Position numbers and translations under genes: made by a program. From Firmicutes bacterium OM04-13BH (GTDB taxonomy: Bacteria > Bacillota > Clostridia > Lachnospirales > Lachnospiraceae), in NCBI GenBank assembly GCA_003481745.1, contig QULP01000002.1, positions 1-64,000 on the forward strand: a stretch of 64,000 bases of DNA. The letters run 5' to 3'. The notes beneath the pieces are model-generated. The model was not told the origin of the DNA. It ran no database searches and saw nothing but the letters and a program-made list of their open reading frames with translations. This document shows positions 47,630 to 56,138 of the stretch, piece by piece (positions within the stretch are counted from its first letter, which is position 1; the number at the start of each line of letters is the position of its first letter).

Positions 47630-48766
47630 ATGGAAAAAGACCCGTTTAAGGAATATTTAAGGGAGTCTGAACCGGATAAAGCTTATAAAGGATATGCTTG
47701 GAGTACGGCAATCGGACTTCAGGCAGTGGACGGACTCAAACCATCTAAATATTTGATTGATACCGCTATTCAGAATATTGAAGGCAAAATTACAATGAAG
47801 GAAGCACAGAGTCTTATCGACAGTTACTATGAAGAAAGACCAGTGCATCTGTCTGATGATGAACGTACCGAAGAAGCAGATAAGGTTTCGTCTCGTATTG
47901 CTGAAATTCTTTCTGAAACAGCGTTCTCATTTTCTCCGAATGAGTATATCTCTATCCACCGCAAACTCTTTCAGGGGATTTATAAACACGCCGGAAAGAT
48001 TAGAGATTACAACATTACAAAGAAAGAATGGGTGCTTGATGGGGCAACTGTTATGTACGGTAGTGCTTCAGAACTGAGAGCCACACTTGAATATGATTTT
48101 TCGCAGGAGAAGGATTTTAGTTATAAAGGGCTTTCAATGGACGAGATTATCCATCATCTTGCTGTATTCATTTCAAGGTTATGGCAAATCCATATTTTCG
48201 GAGAAGGTAATACAAGAACAACGGCAGTGTTCTTCATCAAATATTTGAGGACACTTGGCTTTTCTGCAACCAATGATATTTTTGCGGAAAATGCGTGGTA
48301 TTTTAGAAATGCACTTGTTCGTGCGAACTACACGAATTTGCAAAAAAATATTTACGAAACAACAGAGTATCTGGAAGCGTTTCTCAGAAATCTGCTTTTG
48401 AACGAGAAAAATGAGCTTTACAATCGAAATCTTCATGTAAGCGGACTTTTGAATGCAGAAAAAGTGAACATTGGAGAAATAAAAGTGGATATTGAGAATG
48501 AAAAAGTGTACATTCAAAACCAAAAAGTGGATATTGAAAGTGTACTTTCCGAAAAGGGTAGCAATTTCTCAGTAAAAACGACGGTTCATATCCATAGACT
48601 CTTTGAGAAGTTTGGTTTTGATGAGGTGTTTGGAAGAAGTGCAGTTATGGAACTTCTTGAACTGAAAGGTTCAGGTGCTTCAAAACTTCTTTCTAATTTG
48701 GTGCAGGCAGATATTATTGAACCAGTATCCGGTCACGGAAAAGGAAAATATAAATTCAAGAAGTAG
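47630..48766 (+). CDS. Fic family protein (putative AMP-transferase)
   Basis: A 378-residue protein. The Fic core has the motif HIFGEGNTRTT at residues 188-198, where the classical form is HPFxxGNGRxxR. The catalytic His is kept, but Pro is Ile and the second Gly of GNG is Thr. An S-x3-E segment (SYYEE, about residue 66) upstream could act as the inhibitory helix. Between about residues 270 and 300 a short tandem repeat of the type EKVxIxNxKVDIE forms a linker to a C-terminal winged-helix-like domain (VMELLELKGSGASKLLSNL). Fic enzymes modify proteins with AMP or other groups and often act as toxins. It is the last gene of the putative operon. Confidence 0.86.
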   Translation: MEKDPFKEYLRESEPDKAYKGYAWSTAIGLQAVDGLKPSKYLIDTAIQNIEGKITMKEAQSLIDSYYEERPVHLSDDERTEEADKVSSRIAEILSETAFSFSPNEYISIHRKLFQGIYKHAGKIRDYNITKKEWVLDGATVMYGSASELRATLEYDFSQEKDFSYKGLSMDEIIHHLAVFISRLWQIHIFGEGNTRTTAVFFIKYLRTLGFSATNDIFAENAWYFRNALVRANYTNLQKNIYETTEYLEAFLRNLLLNEKNELYNRNLHVSGLLNAEKVNIGEIKVDIENEKVYIQNQKVDIESVLSEKGSNFSVKTTVHIHRLFEKFGFDEVFGRSAVMELLELKGSGASKLLSNLVQADIIEPVSGHGKGKYKFKK

Positions 48767-48796
48767 CAGGATAGTAAGTAAAAAGCACAAATAAGA

Positions 48797-48849
48797 AAAA
48801 GCTAGAATTTGCAAAATCAAATGATTAATTCTGCAAACTTTAGCTTTTA
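48797..48849. terminator. Bidirectional terminator between fic and rqcH
   Basis: AAAGCTA/TAGCTTT with inner TTTGCA/TGCAAA arms and T-rich sequence on both sides. The genes converge. Confidence 0.85.
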
Positions 48850-48856
48850 GCTTTAC

Positions 48857-50605
48857 TTATTCTTCCACTAATTGAATTCCTGAAATATCCGGTTCAATAA
48901 TTAAGGAATAATTGGTATAGTACACAACAAACCCTGGTTTCGAGCCATTTGGTTTTTTGACGTGTTTTTTCTGAATATAGTCAATTTCAACTTTTGGAGC
49001 AGTCCTTCCACTGGAATAATATCCGGCAAGGCGTCCGGCTTCTTCAAAGGTGCGGTCCGGCAGTTCTTCGTTGTTTGATTTTACGATGACGTGAGAACCT
49101 GCCATTTTTTTGGCATGAAACCACCAGTCATTTCCTGTTGCAAATTTAAAGGTCAGTTCTTCATTTTGGTAGTTATTTTTTCCAACGTAAATGTGATAGC
49201 CATCACTGGAAATATAATGCAGAGGCTTCGATTTAGACTGCATTTTTTTCTTGTTATTAGAAGCATGCTTTTTGATATAACCATATTCTGTGAGTTCCTC
49301 TTTAATTTGAGAGAGGTCATTCTCCTGTCTGGCAATATCAAGTGCAGCCTGAATGGATTCTAAGTGAAGAATTTCAGATTCGGTATCAGCAATCTGTTCT
49401 TCAAGAGCCTGTGCGGTACGTTTTAATTTATTATAACGTTCAAAGTATTTTTTTGCATTTTCCTGAGGGGTCATAGTTGCATCAAGTGGGATAGTAATTT
49501 CCTCATTGGTATAATAGTTTAATGCCTGAAATGACTTACAGCCTTCTTCAAGATTGTATCCGTAAGTATTAATCAGTTCACCATATACTTTATATTTATC
49601 CATTTTTGTAGTGTCACGCATCTGTTTGCTTTGTAAATCGAATTTTTTTCGATTACGGTCAAGTGCAGTCTGGACAATTCGGCGCAAATCAGCAGACTTT
49701 TGTCGAATACGGGTAATCTGATTTTTTTGTGCATAATATAATTCTAACACTTCAGAAATCGTCTGGAATTTTTTGACGGTAAACCCATCGTATTTACACA
49801 GTAAAAAAGCTGCATATTCCACAGGTTCCCCTTCTTCATTATAAACAATATTCGGAGAAAAATCTCCATTTGTAACATCTTCCATCATACGGGCAAAGGT
49901 ATGATAAAGATGAACTCTGGCTTCTTCTGAAAGAGAAGCTGTCGGTTCACTTCCATCAATGGAGCTTCTAGAGCAGATTTCTTCAGCAGCAGCAGGACTT
50001 AAACCGGTAAGAGAGGTGTAAATCGCCTTTGCGACAGGCATTGGCTTTTCACAGACGGTCTGATAAAATTCTTTCTCAGTAATAGTAAGAGGATTTTGCT
50101 TTTCCTGTGTCTGCGGAATAAAATAATTGCGTCCTGGCAGTACTTCACGCACGGAACTCATGTTTAGAGAGACATGTTTAATACTGTCTAAAATCATGCG
50201 TTCTTCATTTAAGAAAATAATATTACTGTGTTTTCCCATGATTTCAATAACGAGTGTTTTATGGCATAGATCGCCAAGTTCATTTAAGTGTTCGATTTTA
50301 AGTTCGATGACACGTTCCAATCCGGGCTGGGTCACTGCTGTGATTTTTCCACTGCCAATATGTTTTCTGAGTAGCATACAAAAATTTGGTGCAGTTAAAG
50401 GACTTGGTTTATTTTTTTCAGTAAAGTAAATAAGGGGAAGAGAAGCACTGGCTGAAATCAAAAGACGATACTGAGTACGGTTATTTTTTATAGTAAGTAA
50501 AAGTTCGTCCGCTTCCGGCTGTGCAATTTTATTGATTTTACCACCGACAATGGTGTTATTTAATTCTTTTACGATGTTTGCAATTGTAATTCCGTCAAAT
50601 GCCAT
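48857..50605 (-). CDS. rqcH: Rqc2 homologue RqcH (NFACT protein; formerly fibronectin-binding protein)
   Basis: A 582-residue NFACT protein. The N-terminal NFACT-N domain starts MAFDGITIANIVKELNN; a helix-hairpin-helix and coiled coil (about 290-430) follow, and the C-terminal NFACT-R domain shows GNDWWFHAKKMAGSHVIVKS. RqcH binds stalled large ribosomal subunits and adds alanine tails in ribosome-associated quality control. Length and domain order are typical. It is transcribed away from yicC, with repeat copy D in the gap. Confidence 0.92.
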   Translation of the reverse strand: MAFDGITIANIVKELNNTIVGGKINKIAQPEADELLLTIKNNRTQYRLLISASASLPLIYFTEKNKPSPLTAPNFCMLLRKHIGSGKITAVTQPGLERVIELKIEHLNELGDLCHKTLVIEIMGKHSNIIFLNEERMILDSIKHVSLNMSSVREVLPGRNYFIPQTQEKQNPLTITEKEFYQTVCEKPMPVAKAIYTSLTGLSPAAAEEICSRSSIDGSEPTASLSEEARVHLYHTFARMMEDVTNGDFSPNIVYNEEGEPVEYAAFLLCKYDGFTVKKFQTISEVLELYYAQKNQITRIRQKSADLRRIVQTALDRNRKKFDLQSKQMRDTTKMDKYKVYGELINTYGYNLEEGCKSFQALNYYTNEEITIPLDATMTPQENAKKYFERYNKLKRTAQALEEQIADTESEILHLESIQAALDIARQENDLSQIKEELTEYGYIKKHASNNKKKMQSKSKPLHYISSDGYHIYVGKNNYQNEELTFKFATGNDWWFHAKKMAGSHVIVKSNNEELPDRTFEEAGRLAGYYSSGRTAPKVEIDYIQKKHVKKPNGSKPGFVVYYTNYSLIIEPDISGIQLVEE

Positions 50606-50632
50606 GATATGAACTCCTATCTATAGTTAGTT

Positions 50633-50795
50633 GAACGCAGATAAGCATTCCCCCGCTTCAAGTGTGCGGAGCACTAAGCGGCGGGTGAGGGGGGGATGCT
50701 TCTGTCAGTGGGAATTGAAAGCTCCCACTGACAGAGCGCGAAGCGACTGCGTTCATGAGCAAGTAGCGAAGCGGATTGCGAATGTCCGCTTTACT
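50633..50795 (+). repeat. Structured repeat, copy D (full length, about 163 nt)
   Basis: A nested fold on the + strand: closing helix GAACGCAG (50633-50640) with CTGCGTTC (50747-50754); second helix AAGCATTCCCCC (50643-50654) with 50690-50701; inner CCGCTT/AAGCGG; a perfect 12-bp hairpin CTGTCAGTGGGA (50702-50713) with TCCCACTGACAG (50723-50734); then the core GAGCAAGTAGCG with hairpin AGCGGA/TCCGCT. Copy E has the same fold with different helix sequences. It fills the gap between divergent rqcH and yicC. No protein-coding role. Confidence 0.8.
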
Positions 50796-50930
50796 TGTTC
50801 TTTTTATTATAATCGAAATACAAAAACAAAGCAATGAAAAAAAGGTTTGACTGTATTATACGATTGCTTTATAATAATTTATGTATGTTTATGCCACAGG
50901 CAAATATAAAACAACAGAAAAGAGTACGAC

Positions 50931-51809
50931 ATGATTAAGAGCATGACTGGGTTCGGAAGAGCTGAGATGATTGATGAAGAGAAAAAAATTGCGGTAGAGA
51001 TGAAATCCGTAAATCATCGATATCTGGATATCAATATGAGAATTCCAAAGAAACTCAGCAGTTTTGAGGGTGCGATACGCGGTGTTTTAAAACAATATAT
51101 GCAGCGTGGTAAAGTAGACCTTTTTATTACTTATGAGGACTACACACAAAGCGGTGTGACAGTAAAATATAATCGTGAAATTGCACAGCAGTATCTCGAA
51201 TATTCCAGACAGATAGAGGAAGAATTTCAACTGAAAAATGATATGAATGTTTCAAATATCATGCGGTTTCCGGAAGTACTTACAATGGAGGAAGAAAAGG
51301 TAGATGAAGAAGAACTGTGGACTTCTCTTAAACAGGTTCTTGTAAATGCGGTTCAGCCTTTTATTAATTCAAGGATACAAGAAGGAAATCATTTAAGTAA
51401 AGATATTTTAGAAAAACTGGATGGAATGTACCGGAAAGTAGAACTGGTGGAAAAACGTTCTCCTGAGATTTTAAAGGAATATCGTGAAAAACTGGAAAAC
51501 AAGACAAAAGAACTGCTTGCAGATGCCCAGATAGAAGAAAGCCGAATTGCGGCAGAAGTGATTTTATTTGCAGATAAAATTTGTACGGACGAAGAAACCG
51601 TAAGACTAAAAAGCCATATCAATCACATGAAAAAGGTACTCACGGAAGAAGAAGGTGCAGGAAGAAAAATGGATTTTATTGCACAGGAAATGAATCGTGA
51701 GGCAAATACCATTCTTTCAAAAGCAAATGACTTGGAAACTTCAAATCTGGCAATTGACTTAAAAACAGAGATTGAGAAAGTGAGAGAGCAGATTCAGAAT
51801 ATTGAATAG
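50931..51809 (+). CDS. yicC: YicC family endoribonuclease-like protein
   Basis: A 292-residue protein with the family start [24 protein letters not shown] near residue 25 and the C-terminal domain ([19 protein letters not shown]). YicC proteins are RNases acting on small RNAs in E. coli; the Firmicute role is less known. First gene of a run yicC-remA-gmk-rpoZ with spacings of 11 bp or overlaps, a conserved order in Clostridia. Confidence 0.92.
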   Translation: MIKSMTGFGRAEMIDEEKKIAVEMKSVNHRYLDINMRIPKKLSSFEGAIRGVLKQYMQRGKVDLFITYEDYTQSGVTVKYNREIAQQYLEYSRQIEEEFQLKNDMNVSNIMRFPEVLTMEEEKVDEEELWTSLKQVLVNAVQPFINSRIQEGNHLSKDILEKLDGMYRKVELVEKRSPEILKEYREKLENKTKELLADAQIEESRIAAEVILFADKICTDEETVRLKSHINHMKKVLTEEEGAGRKMDFIAQEMNREANTILSKANDLETSNLAIDLKTEIEKVREQIQNIE

Positions 51810-51820
51810 AGGCAAAAAAG

Positions 51821-52093
51821 ATGTCGAAGTTAATCAACATTGGATTTGGGAATACCGTAAATACAGATAAAATTGTAGCGGTTGTAAGTCCGGATGCCGC
51901 ACCGATAAAAAGAATGGTGCAGGCAGCAAAAGAAGAAGGAATGGCAATTGATGCAACGCAGGGAAGAAAGACAAAAGCCGTGATTATAATAGAAAATCAT
52001 ACATTGGTATTGTCAGCTCTTCAGCCTGAGACAATTGCAAAACGATTTGGTACATTTTTTGAAACGGAATTGAGAGGGGAGCAAGATGGCTAA
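51821..52093 (+). CDS. remA: RemA-like DUF370 DNA-binding protein
   Basis: A 90-residue protein starting [20 protein letters not shown] with [20 protein letters not shown], typical of RemA/DUF370, an oligomeric DNA-binding activator of matrix genes in Bacillus. The gene overlaps gmk by 8 bp, the classical arrangement. Confidence 0.94.
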   Translation: MSKLINIGFGNTVNTDKIVAVVSPDAAPIKRMVQAAKEEGMAIDATQGRKTKAVIIIENHTLVLSALQPETIAKRFGTFFETELRGEQDG

Positions 52094-52718
52094 TCGAGGA
52101 ATTTTAGTTGTTGTATCTGGATTTTCCGGCGCAGGAAAAGGCACATTAATGAAACATTTGCTGGAGAAGTATGATAACTATGCGCTGTCCATTTCAGCAA
52201 CAACAAGAGCACCGCGAGAGGGTGAAGAACATGGAAGAGAGTACTTCTTCCATACAAAACAGGAATTTGAAGAACTAATTCTTCAGGATGCACTGATTGA
52301 ATATGCACAGTATGTGGAGAATTACTATGGAACTCCAAAGGCTTATGTGGAAAAACAGTTAGAAGCCGGAAAAGATGTCATTTTAGAGATTGAAATTCAG
52401 GGTGCGTTAAAAGTAAAAGAGAAATTTCCGGACACCTTGTTATTGTTTGTAACTCCACCGTCTGCTGAAGAATTAAAACGCAGACTGATAAACAGAGGAA
52501 CAGAAACAAAAGAAGTAATTGATTCAAGACTCAGACGTGCGTCAGAAGAAGCAAAGGGAATGCCGTTATATGATTATATTTTAATCAATGACGATTTAGA
52601 AGAATGTGTGGATACCATGCATGAAGTAATTCAGAGTCAGCACAATAAATCCAGCAATAATGTTGCATTTATAGAAAAAATAACAGGCGAAGTCGCCGTA
52701 TTTGCGAAAGGAGAATGA
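52086..52718 (+). CDS. gmk: Guanylate kinase
   Basis: A 210-residue enzyme. The P-loop FSGAGKGT is near the N-terminus, [17 protein letters not shown] is the GMP-binding region and [15 protein letters not shown] the Walker B region. It phosphorylates GMP to GDP. It overlaps remA upstream, and the SD of rpoZ lies in its last codons. Confidence 0.96.
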   Translation: MANRGILVVVSGFSGAGKGTLMKHLLEKYDNYALSISATTRAPREGEEHGREYFFHTKQEFEELILQDALIEYAQYVENYYGTPKAYVEKQLEAGKDVILEIEIQGALKVKEKFPDTLLLFVTPPSAEELKRRLINRGTETKEVIDSRLRRASEEAKGMPLYDYILINDDLEECVDTMHEVIQSQHNKSSNNVAFIEKITGEVAVFAKGE

Positions 52719-52720
52719 AT

Positions 52721-52990
52721 ATGATACATCCATCTTACACAGAACTGATGCAGGCAATTAATGAAGGTGTGGACGTAGAGGATGAACCGATTGTAACAAG
52801 TCGTTACTCTATCGTTCTTGCAACAAGTAAAAGAGCAAGACAGTTAATCGAGGGAAAAGAGGCAATGGTTTCCACAAGAGGAAAGAAGCCGCTTTCTACA
52901 GCAGTTGAGGAGTTCTATAAAGGACTTGTAAAAATTGTACCGGATGAGAATACAGAAGAAGTAGTAGAAGAAACAACTGAAGAAGAGTAA
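52721..52990 (+). CDS. rpoZ: RNA polymerase omega subunit
   Basis: An 89-residue omega subunit with SRYSIVLATSKRARQLI and KPLSTAVEEFYKG. ATG 52721 is chosen because GGAG ends 7 bp upstream; the ATG at 52715 lies only 1 bp from it. The C-terminus is acidic. It follows gmk directly, as in most Firmicutes. Confidence 0.95.
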   Translation: MIHPSYTELMQAINEGVDVEDEPIVTSRYSIVLATSKRARQLIEGKEAMVSTRGKKPLSTAVEEFYKGLVKIVPDENTEEVVEETTEEE

Positions 52991-52997
52991 AAGTCGG

Positions 52998-53024
52998 GGA
53001 CTGCACACAAGTTGCAGTCCTTTC
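52998..53024 (+). terminator. Weak terminator or attenuator after rpoZ
   Basis: GGACTGCA and TGCAGTCC form an 8-bp stem, followed by only three T before C. Partial read-through into rimO is likely. Confidence 0.6.
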
Positions 53025-53094
53025 TACCACTTGGAGAAAATTAAAGTCAGGATTATGCGAGACTGAAAAAATAGAGATAGAAACAGGGAGGATT

Positions 53095-54435
53095 ATGAGA
53101 AAAGTATTATTTATTTCCCTTGGGTGTGACAAAAATCTGGCAGATTCAGAAGAAATGCTTGGAATGTTAGTTACTCATGGGTATGAGATTACAAACGATG
53201 AAACAGAAGCAAATGTTGCGATTATCAATACCTGCGCATTTATTCATGATGCAAAAGAAGAAAGTATTGCAAATATTCTGGAGATGGCACGCTATAAAGA
53301 GGAAGGTCAGTTAAAAGTTTTATTAATAACCGGATGTCTTGCACAGCGCTATAAAGAAGAAATCGTTAATGAAATTCCGGAAGTGGATGCCGTGCTTGGC
53401 ACGACTAGCTTTGACGACTTATTAGAAGCAATAGACCAGGCATTTGGCGGAGAACGTTATCTGGAATTTAAAGATATTTCTTATACACCGCAGGTGGAAA
53501 CAAAGCGTATGATTACAACAGGCGGTCATTTTGAATACTTAAAAATTGCTGAAGGTTGTGATAAGCACTGTACTTACTGTATTATTCCGAAACTTCGTGG
53601 AAACTACCGCAGTGTGCCAATGGAAAAACTGTTAAATCAGGCACGTTATCTTGCAGAACAGGGTGTAAAAGAACTGATTCTTGTAGCACAGGAGACGACG
53701 GTTTATGGCGTGGATTTATATGGAGAAAAATCACTTCATAAATTGTTAAAAGAGTTATGTAAAATTCCCGGTATTGCATGGATTCGTGTACTTTACTGTT
53801 ATCCGGAAGAGATTTATCCGGAACTGATTCAGGTCATGAAAGAAGAAAGCAAAATCTGCCATTATCTGGATTTGCCGATTCAGCATGCAAGTGATGCCAT
53901 TTTAAAACGAATGGGAAGACGCACAACAAAAGCAGAATTAAAAGAAATTGTTGGAACGCTGAGAAGAGAAATTCCGGATATTGTGCTTCGTACGACGTTA
54001 ATTACCGGATTTCCTGGAGAGACACCGGAAAATCATGAAGAATTAATGGAATTTATTGATGAGATGGAATTTGACCGCCTTGGAGTTTTTACTTATTCCG
54101 CAGAGGAAGATACACCGGCAGCATCCATGCCGGAACAGGTGGATGAAGAAGTGAAAAAAGACAGACAGGCAGAACTGATGGAACTGCAGCAGGATATTTC
54201 TTTAGATAAAGGAAATGAAAAAATTGGACGAGACATGCTTGTCATGATAGAAGGAAAAGTTGCAGATGAAAATGCCTATGTTGGACGTACTTATGGAGAT
54301 GCTCCAAATGTAGATGGTTATATTTTTGTAAATACAGATATGGAACTAATGTCTGGAGACTTATGTCAGGTTCATGTAACCGGAGCACTCGAATATGATT
54401 TGATAGGAGAACTGAAAGATGAATACACCGAATAA
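53095..54435 (+). CDS. rimO: Ribosomal protein S12 methylthiotransferase
   Basis: A 446-residue radical SAM methylthiotransferase. The N-terminal UPF0004 domain has FISLGCDKNLADSEEMLG and further Cys residues (NTCAF, GCLAQRY). The radical SAM cluster motif CDKHCTYCIIP is near residue 155, and a TRAM domain ends the protein. It modifies an aspartate of S12. SD GGGAGG. Overlaps pgsA by 17 bp. Confidence 0.95.
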   Translation: MRKVLFISLGCDKNLADSEEMLGMLVTHGYEITNDETEANVAIINTCAFIHDAKEESIANILEMARYKEEGQLKVLLITGCLAQRYKEEIVNEIPEVDAVLGTTSFDDLLEAIDQAFGGERYLEFKDISYTPQVETKRMITTGGHFEYLKIAEGCDKHCTYCIIPKLRGNYRSVPMEKLLNQARYLAEQGVKELILVAQETTVYGVDLYGEKSLHKLLKELCKIPGIAWIRVLYCYPEEIYPELIQVMKEESKICHYLDLPIQHASDAILKRMGRRTTKAELKEIVGTLRREIPDIVLRTTLITGFPGETPENHEELMEFIDEMEFDRLGVFTYSAEEDTPAASMPEQVDEEVKKDRQAELMELQQDISLDKGNEKIGRDMLVMIEGKVADENAYVGRTYGDAPNVDGYIFVNTDMELMSGDLCQVHVTGALEYDLIGELKDEYTE

Positions 54436-54961
54436 ACTTACAATTGCCCGTGTGATTATGATTCCGTTTTTTGTTGCGTTTTTGATGTATGATATTGCAG
54501 GAGATGCAGGAAAATGGATCGCACTTGTTATTTTTATTGCTGCAAGTATTACAGACACCTTAGATGGCTATATTGCCAGAAAATATCATTTGGTAACGAA
54601 TTTTGGTAAATTTATGGATCCTTTGGCGGATAAATTATTAGTCTGCTCTGCATTAATCTGCTTTACTGCTACAGGTAAACTTGCAGCATGGATCACGATT
54701 ATTATTATTGCACGTGAATTTATTATCAGTGGTTTTCGTCTGGTTGCAGCAGATAACGGAATCGTTATTGCAGCAAGTTACTGGGGAAAATTTAAAACAG
54801 TATCTCAGATGATTATGATTATTTTAATGATTATGGATATCCAAAATGGAGCATTCCAGACTCTGATTACGGTATTTATTGTTATTGCAGTTGCACTGAC
54901 TTTAATTTCACTTGCAGATTATATTATGAAAAATAAACAGGTTTTAAGCATGCAGGATTAA
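54419..54961 (+). CDS. pgsA: CDP-diacylglycerol-glycerol-3-phosphate 3-phosphatidyltransferase
   Basis: A 180-residue membrane enzyme with several helices. The CDP-alcohol phosphotransferase motif is present as DTLDGYIARKYHL...GKFMDPLAD (D-G-x2-A-R-x8-G-x3-D-x3-D). It makes phosphatidylglycerophosphate. It starts inside the end of rimO and is followed by a terminator. Confidence 0.95.
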   Translation: MNTPNKLTIARVIMIPFFVAFLMYDIAGDAGKWIALVIFIAASITDTLDGYIARKYHLVTNFGKFMDPLADKLLVCSALICFTATGKLAAWITIIIIAREFIISGFRLVAADNGIVIAASYWGKFKTVSQMIMIILMIMDIQNGAFQTLITVFIVIAVALTLISLADYIMKNKQVLSMQD

Positions 54962-54980
54962 ATTTAGAAGTTTTATAAAA

Positions 54981-55027
54981 AGATGGCATCCATTGTTCTT
55001 TTCTTTAATGGATGCCATCTTTTTTTC
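54981..55027 (+). terminator. Terminator of rimO-pgsA
   Basis: AGATGGCATCCATT pairs perfectly with AATGGATGCCATCT, followed by T. Confidence 0.95.
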
Positions 55028-55036
55028 TAAATTATT

Positions 55037-55197
55037 TAATCAAATCAAGGAAGTCCCCTGCTTCAATTGCAAAAAGCAATAAGCATGGGTGGGGACTTGC
55101 TTGTATCAGGAGGGGGGCAAGCCCCTTCTGATAAGCTGCGTAGCAGCTATTTGGTTATGAGCAAGTAGCGAAAGCGGATTGCGAATATCCGCTTGAC
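55037..55197 (+). repeat. Structured repeat, copy E (full length, about 160 nt)
   Basis: Same fold as copy D with other sequences. Closing helix TAATCAAAT (55037-55045) with ATTTGGTTA (55149-55157); AAGTCCCC (55051-55058) with GGGGACTT (55091-55098); TGCTT/AAGCA (55059-55063, 55081-55085) around TTGC/GCAA; TATCAGGAGGGG (55104-55115) with CCCCTTCTGATA (55122-55133); then GAGCAAGTAGCG and the hairpin AAGCGGAT/ATCCGCTT. It lies between the pgsA terminator and the convergent gene that ends at 55197. Confidence 0.8.
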
Positions 55198-55475
55198 TAC
55201 TGCATCATTTTTATAAGCTGTAACATACGCTCAATTCGGGCGGTCTCTTCAGGGGTTTTATTTTGCTTTAAGGCTTCTATGATGCAGTCCATTTCTTTTG
55301 AGGTAAAAGAAAGAGTTCCGGATTTTTTTTGAGTGTTTGATAAGGATGACACCAAAAAAGGAAGAAGCTCAGACATTCCTTTTTGACTTCCCTGATTGGC
55401 AATTGAATTTAGCATCTGTAATTTTAAAGGGTCAATTCCGTTTACATTGTCAGATTTCATCCAGTCTTCCGGCAT
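55197..55475 (-). CDS. Small hypothetical protein, probably sporulation-linked
   Basis: A 92-residue helical protein (MPEDWMKSDNVNGIDPLKLQ). ATG at 55475 has a perfect AGGAGG 8 bp upstream; the GTG at 55484 lies inside this SD. It is polar, with no membrane helix and no recognised domain. It follows the 107-residue gene by 12 bp, so they form a two-gene operon driven by the sigma-E-like promoter at 55845-55873. Confidence 0.7.
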   Translation of the reverse strand: MPEDWMKSDNVNGIDPLKLQMLNSIANQGSQKGMSELLPFLVSSLSNTQKKSGTLSFTSKEMDCIIEALKQNKTPEETARIERMLQLIKMMQ

Positions 55476-55487
55476 AGTTTGCACCTC

Positions 55488-55811
55488 CTATCTTGTAAAC
55501 TTTTCTTGAGACAATTCAAAAATTTGAATCATTGCCATTGTATTTAAAAGGGTATCAATTTTTTCTTTTGCAGGGCCGTGGCAGACTTTACTGCACGCCG
55601 ATAACATTTCAATTGGGTCTTTGGGAGTAAAATCCTGAGTCTGCATTTCTCCTTGAGGTTCTAAGAAAACATGAAAAGTTTCTTGAAGTTCTAAAAATTT
55701 GGCAAAAACAGAAGCAAACTGCTGACCGCTTCTTGGAAGATAAGGCATAGCAGCTTTTAAAAGTTCAATCTGGTCGGAATGAATTAATTCATCAGATGGA
55801 GTAGATTCCAT
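55488..55811 (-). CDS. Small hypothetical protein, first gene of a putative sporulation operon
   Basis: A 107-residue helical protein. The start MESTPSDELIHSDQ at 55811 has GGAGG at 8 bp; the upstream ATG at 55826 has no SD and would contain that SD. It includes ALPY-like AAMPYLPRSGQQFASVFAKF and a lone Cys pair (ACSKVCHG). No known domain. It resembles small phasin- or coat-like accessory proteins only in size. Role inferred solely from the promoter. Confidence 0.68.
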   Translation of the reverse strand: MESTPSDELIHSDQIELLKAAMPYLPRSGQQFASVFAKFLELQETFHVFLEPQGEMQTQDFTPKDPIEMLSACSKVCHGPAKEKIDTLLNTMAMIQIFELSQEKFTR

Positions 55812-55844
55812 AAACGCTTCCTCCATAAGGGAAACACTTTTTTT

Positions 55845-55873
55845 AGTTTATGAAAAAAAAGCAGAGAATATTC
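55845..55873 (-). promoter_or_regulatory. Sigma-E-like promoter in a divergent region
   Basis: On the minus strand GAATATT (55867-55873), 14-bp spacer, CATAAACT (55845-55852), close to the sigma-E pattern. The -35 is part of the palindrome GAATATTC, and a 12-bp inverted repeat (TTTAGTTTATGA at 55842-55853, TCATAAACTAAA at 55884-55895) puts a second CATAAACT on the + strand in front of the 47-codon gene, although there the spacer is 12 bp. Confidence 0.55.
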
Positions 55874-55922
55874 CAACGAAACATCATAAACTAAAGCAAA
55901 GACAAAAAAAGGAGACTGAAGG

Positions 55923-56066
55923 ATGGAAAAATCAGAAATAAAAACCAGATTAGTGGAAGAGAATAATACCATTTATGAAATAGATTTGGACTGTTTAAAA
56001 AGAAAAGAACAGAGAAAAAAAGAGAAAAAAGAAGATAAAAAACGTTCTCAAAAGATAAGAAATTAA
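55923..56066 (+). CDS. Small basic protein of 47 residues
   Basis: ATG 55923 follows AAGGAG at 9 bp and opens MEKSEIKTRLVEENNTIYEI, with a C-terminal Lys/Arg-rich stretch (KRKEQRKKEKKEDKKR). It ends at TAA 56064, just before a terminator. Too short for the usual gene finders. Start signal, terminator and divergent promoter region make it likely real. No function recognised. Confidence 0.55.
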   Translation: MEKSEIKTRLVEENNTIYEIDLDCLKRKEQRKKEKKEDKKRSQKIRN

Positions 56067-56087
56067 TAAAACTTCATACAGAAAATG

Positions 56088-56113
56088 AGCTGCCGCAAAA
56101 ACGGCAGCTTTTT
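56088..56113 (+). terminator. Terminator after the 47-codon gene
   Basis: AGCTGCCG pairs with CGGCAGCT, followed by TTTTT. Confidence 0.88.
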
Positions 56114-56138
56114 AAAATAGTAGAATGAACAGTAAGAA

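Noticed and set aside
48455..48545. Tandem repeats as a CRISPR array
   Set aside because: Units lie within the fic reading frame, are short and imperfect, and have no spacers. No CRISPR array or cas gene was seen anywhere in the window.
50631..50837. 68-codon open frame on the plus strand
   Set aside because: It lies on the structured repeat copy D; the helices explain the sequence and there is no SD.
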